From positions 1-8,754 of the forward strand of contig CALFWJ010000011.1 of the NCBI GenBank assembly GCA_937928525.1: a DNA stretch of 8,754 nt, given 5' to 3'. The translations under genes were made by a program, and so were the position numbers. Positions within the stretch are counted from its first letter, which is position 1. The number at the start of each line of letters is the position of its first letter. Below, one piece after another: positions 6,342 to 8,754 of the stretch. A model generated the notes under the pieces. It made no database searches. It was given only the letters and a program-made list of their open reading frames with translations, and was not told the origin of the DNA. This DNA comes from an uncultured Alphaproteobacteria bacterium (GTDB lineage: Bacteria > Pseudomonadota > Alphaproteobacteria > UBA2136 > UBA6156).

Positions 6342-6474
6342 CTATGGGTATAATTACATAGTAAGTTCGAAGCCGAAGGCTGGGCGGCATCCCAAGTCGC
6401 GTTCCACGATTGGTTGTCGTGGGGGTTGGGGCCGTGCCCCAGACGTAGCTTAAAAAGCGCATTTTAAGCTACGT
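6342..6474. other. Hairpin-dense intergenic element: candidate small RNA or palindromic repeat
   Basis: Six short inverted repeats follow each other: CTATG/CATAG (6342-6346, 6357-6361), AGCC/GGCT (6371-6381), TGGG/CCCA (6381-6394), CCACGA/TCGTGG (6404-6409, 6417-6422), GGGGC/GCCCC (6428-6440) and a 13-bp arm pair (6443-6474). A perfect TATAAT (6349-6354) lies at the left and a T-rich tract follows the last hairpin, so a plus-strand RNA of about 120 bases is possible, although no good -35 is seen. The alternative is a dispersed palindromic element of the REP kind. Nothing in it looks coding. Confidence 0.5.
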
Positions 6475-6483
6475 TATATTTTT
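6443..6483 (+). terminator. Perfect 13-bp hairpin followed by a T-rich tract, at the 3' end of der
   Basis: ACGTAGCTTAAAA (6443-6455) pairs perfectly with TTTTAAGCTACGT (6462-6474) around AGCGCA. On the plus strand TATATTTTT follows at once, as in an intrinsic terminator. On the minus strand the hairpin lies eight bases after the der stop but is followed by CTGGGGC, so leftward termination would be weaker. It separates the converging transcripts. Confidence 0.6.
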
Positions 6484-7933
6484 AATGTTTGAATTTCCGC
6501 TTATATTCAAACGGGTTATCACCTTTAGCAAAGTACATGCGTATGGGAATACCACCAAGGTCAAATGCCTCGCGCAAACGGTTAAGCAAGTAACGCTGAT
6601 AATGCTCGGGGATGGTATCAACACGGTTACCAAACAGTTTAAATGTGGGCGGATTGGTGGTAATTTGCGTGATATATTTCAGCTTCACACTTTTGCCTTT
6701 GGTGAGGGGCGGCGCTTTTTCAGCCAGTGTTAAATCAAGGAAGCGATTAAGCGGCGCGGTGGTGACCAACGTGCTGCTGCGGGCGTGGGTGTCTAGCAAT
6801 GTGTCTAGCGCACGGTCTATGCCCTTGCCACGTATGGCAGAGAAGGGCACTAATGGAATATCCTGCACCTGCGAAAAACGCTGGTTAAGTTGATAACGTA
6901 CGTCTTCTAGGCAGCCATCTTTATCCTCTACTAAGTCCCATTTATTTAGGGCAATCACAATGGGCTTACCTTCGCGCACAGCCACATCAGCAATTTTAGC
7001 ATCTTGGGATTCAAACACTTCTTTGGTGCCACCGGCAATACTGAAGTGGCTGGCATCGAGTATTAACAGCACCGCTTGGCTGGCTTTTACGGCTTTAATG
7101 GCATCGGTGGTAGACATATTCTCCAGTTGCTCAACCACCTTAGCTTTTTTGCGTAAACCTGCCGTATCGGTGATAATCATCGCTTGGTCGTTGTGGCTAA
7201 ATTCGCTGCTAATGCTTTCACGCGTGAGGCCTGCCATGTCGCCCGCCAGCATTTTCTCTTCGCCCAGAACTTGGTTCACGAAGGTGCTTTTACCTACGTT
7301 TGGCCGCCCCACAATCGCTAACGGAATTGGCCCGTCTTCTTTGGCAGGTTTGTCGTCTTTATAAAAGTCTTCTTCTACTTCTGGCGCTTCAGGCGTGGGC
7401 TCAATAAATTCTTTGAGGGCGTTATAAAGGTCTTCTAGTCCGCGGTGGTGCGCCGCACTTAAGCTGATGGGCTCGCCAAGGCCCAATGCTGTTGCTTCAA
7501 ACTGCGTGGTATAGCTGGCCGAAGTATCCGACTTGTTCATCACCAATAACAGCGGTTTACCAAGCGGACGGAAGTACTGCGCCAGTACTTCATCGGTAGG
7601 GAGAATGCCATCGGCACCATCCACCACAAACAATAAAATATCAGCGGCTGCGGCCACTTTGCTGGCGCTATCGTTCAGGCTGTTTTTGAGGGTGTCGGTT
7701 TTGGCGGCATCCAGCTCTAGTCCGGCGGTATCAATGAGGGTGAAGTCTAGATCAAATAGCTGGCCAGGCACTTCGCGCGCGTCCCGCGTTACCCCAGCTG
7801 TGGCGTGCACAATGGCCTTGCCGCCAATACTTAAAATATTAAACAGCGTACTTTTGCCCACGTTGGGGCGGCCCATAATGGCAACTTTGAGGCGTGCAGA
7901 AGAAGTTTCAGGGGTGGAGCTAGACGTATTCAT
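6482..7933 (-). CDS. der: Ribosome biogenesis GTPase Der (EngA)
   Basis: This 483-residue protein has the tandem-GTPase-plus-KH-like layout unique to Der, an essential factor in late 50S subunit assembly. G domain 1: GRPNVGKST (21-29), TAGVTRD, DTAGLE and NKSD. An acidic linker (around EAPEVEEDFY) leads to G domain 2: a second GRPNVGKST, GLTRES, DTAGLRKKAK and NKWD. The KH-like end carries PPTFKLFGNR, RYLLNRLREAFDL, GIPIR and a basic tail KRKFKH. The ATG at 7933 is preferred because it leaves a short lead before the first strand; a TTG at 7951 would add six residues. Neither has a Shine-Dalgarno sequence. Small deviations from the usual switch sequences are TAGVTRD for TPGVTRD and GLTRES for a TRDS form. 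The NAS-like gene ends 48 bases upstream on the same strand, so co-transcription is possible. Confidence 0.97.
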   Translation of the reverse strand: MNTSSSTPETSSARLKVAIMGRPNVGKSTLFNILSIGGKAIVHATAGVTRDAREVPGQLFDLDFTLIDTAGLELDAAKTDTLKNSLNDSASKVAAAADILLFVVDGADGILPTDEVLAQYFRPLGKPLLLVMNKSDTSASYTTQFEATALGLGEPISLSAAHHRGLEDLYNALKEFIEPTPEAPEVEEDFYKDDKPAKEDGPIPLAIVGRPNVGKSTFVNQVLGEEKMLAGDMAGLTRESISSEFSHNDQAMIITDTAGLRKKAKVVEQLENMSTTDAIKAVKASQAVLLILDASHFSIAGGTKEVFESQDAKIADVAVREGKPIVIALNKWDLVEDKDGCLEDVRYQLNQRFSQVQDIPLVPFSAIRGKGIDRALDTLLDTHARSSTLVTTAPLNRFLDLTLAEKAPPLTKGKSVKLKYITQITTNPPTFKLFGNRVDTIPEHYQRYLLNRLREAFDLGGIPIRMYFAKGDNPFEYKRKFKH

Positions 7934-7981
7934 AGGCGGAACATAGCCCAAAAGAAGGCATTTGCACAGTAAAAAGGCAGA

Positions 7982-8754
7982 TTAAACGCGGGTGTATAAG
8001 CGGGTGGTGTGTAAGCACCCTTCAGGTTTTTCAGTTTCACACGATAATTGGTAATGATGGGATTGAGGCGTAGGTGCCGGCGCATATAAAAACTGCTGCG
8101 AACCAGCCACGTGTCTGACTAAAAATTGCTTTACACCTTGGTTAAATAAATGCCCATAAAAAGCTTCTTTGCCTTCAATTAAGCTCGCGCACAAAACAAT
8201 ATCATCAGGCGTATAATCCATTGTTTGAGCAAGAGAGCAAACAACATCAATACGAGTTTCAAGGCCAATTTTAGCAATAAGTTGGCGAGATAACTCGCAA
8301 GCCTGTACGTCGCAATCTACGCAGGTAATATGCAAAGAGGGATTGTTTAGAGCAGCCGCAATAGCCGTAAAAGGTAAAGCGCCAGAGCCTAAAAAAGTTA
8401 AATGCGTTGTACCTTTAGGCAATAAAGTAACCTCGGTTGACCAAAGTTCTTGGTAGTCAGTTGCTGCAAAATAGGGCTCTAAAATATCTAAAGAAGACTT
8501 GGGCTGTTTTAATAAATTTTTGACCTTATAAATTTCACGCAGGCATTCGCCGCGACTATAAAGTTTAGGAAGCTCTGACCTAGCAGCTTGTAAAAGAGGG
8601 TGGCAAGATAAGTCAGCTTGAGTAAAAGTTGTTTTTCTGAGGAGTGCAAATTGCGCATCAACAAGAGGGTTGTGTGGTGATAAATCAGATTGAGAACTTA
8701 AAGTCTCATAAATATCTTGGATAATTTGTGCGGCATCAGCCTCTGTACGCAGAG
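7982..8754 (-). CDS. Nicotianamine synthase-like protein (partial, N-terminus off right edge)
   Basis: An uninterrupted frame of 256 codons enters from the right edge and ends at 7982. The likely start is off-window; the TTG at 8422 is internal. Visible features match the nicotianamine synthase family: a helical first part with PYFAATDYQELWSTE, where the family has a P-Y-x-x-N-Y-x-x-L-x-x-x-E pattern. A Rossmann-type methyltransferase-like fold follows with FLGSGALPFT (family GSGPLPLT, the S-adenosylmethionine site) and CVDCDVQACELS. Near the end are LIEGKEAFYGHL, FLVRHVAGSQQFLYAP (family R-S-x-x-G-x-x-x-F-L-Y-P) and a short tail. These enzymes transfer aminobutyrate groups from S-adenosylmethionine onto an amine; bacterial CntL homologues thereby make staphylopine- or pseudopaline-type metallophores. 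No opine dehydrogenase (CntM) is in view. The gene is AT-richer and uses TTA leucine codons more than der, suggesting transfer. The family call is good; the product is unknown. Confidence 0.82.
   Translation of the reverse strand, partial: LRTEADAAQIIQDIYETLSSQSDLSPHNPLVDAQFALLRKTTFTQADLSCHPLLQAARSELPKLYSRGECLREIYKVKNLLKQPKSSLDILEPYFAATDYQELWSTEVTLLPKGTTHLTFLGSGALPFTAIAAALNNPSLHITCVDCDVQACELSRQLIAKIGLETRIDVVCSLAQTMDYTPDDIVLCASLIEGKEAFYGHLFNQGVKQFLVRHVAGSQQFLYAPAPTPQSHHYQLSCETEKPEGCLHTTRLYTRV

Noticed and set aside
6349..6354. TATAAT as a confirmed promoter
   Set aside because: No acceptable -35 lies 16-18 bases upstream because that position falls in the terminator stem; it is kept only as part of the small RNA hypothesis.
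6235..6462. Minus-strand 75-aa reading frame
   Set aside because: It runs antisense to the 130-aa gene, through the terminator hairpin and the hairpin cluster, with no ribosome binding site or domain.
7533..7946. Plus-strand 137-aa reading frame and a similar one at 6960-7364
   Set aside because: Both are antisense to the two GTP-binding domains of der and have no independent support.
7934..7951. TTG at 7951 as the der start
   Set aside because: It lacks a ribosome binding site and adds only MGYVPP; the ATG at 7933 is the simpler start, though not proven.
7982..8422. A 146-aa reading frame starting with TTG at 8422
   Set aside because: The frame stays open upstream to the window edge, and the upstream part carries family-like sequence (DYQELWSTE), so the TTG is an internal leucine codon.

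Overview
The window most likely comes from the chromosome of a Gram-negative proteobacterium, probably an alphaproteobacterium of moderate GC (about half by eye, lower at the right edge). The best clue is the Der GTPase. Its C-terminal KH-like domain carries TFKLFGNR, RYLLNRLREAFDL and GIPIR, which from memory resemble alphaproteobacterial Der more than the gammaproteobacterial form. A lipoprotein secretin shows an outer membrane. No search was run, so the taxonomy is inference.

Left third (1-3466, minus strand): part of a type IVb pilus or related secretin-based machine, transcribed right to left. The order is a TcpQ-like periplasmic protein, a PilN/TcpC/BfpB-type lipoprotein secretin two bases further on, and a prepilin-like protein cut by the left edge. 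TcpQ-class proteins help their partner secretin reach and assemble in the outer membrane, and a Q-then-secretin order also occurs in the Vibrio cholerae tcp operon. The core motor and platform genes are not in view.

Middle (3467-5816, plus strand): a 190-bp divergent control region separates the pilus genes from a 440-aa inner-membrane protein. That protein has two N-terminal membrane helices and what looks like a degenerate HD-phosphohydrolase or TraI_2-like fold. Nine bases later, in the same frame, comes a complete DppC/OppC-type ABC permease with no other transporter subunit nearby.

Right of centre (5817-6481): an unrecognised 130-aa protein with its own good ribosome binding site and a 15-bp in-frame tandem repeat, then a perfect 14-bp terminator hairpin with a GAAA loop. 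After that lies a 130-bp stretch packed with short hairpins, ending in a second hairpin followed by a T-rich tract. It is either a small RNA or a palindromic intergenic element.

Right third (6482-8754, minus strand): a complete der gene (ribosome-assembly GTPase), preceded by the 3' 256 codons of a nicotianamine synthase-like gene that runs off the right edge. The latter is visibly more AT-rich than its neighbours and points to an opine- or nicotianamine-type metallophore, possibly acquired by transfer.

No rRNA, tRNA, CRISPR array, transposase or insertion sequence was seen. No gene-free stretch exceeds 300 bases.
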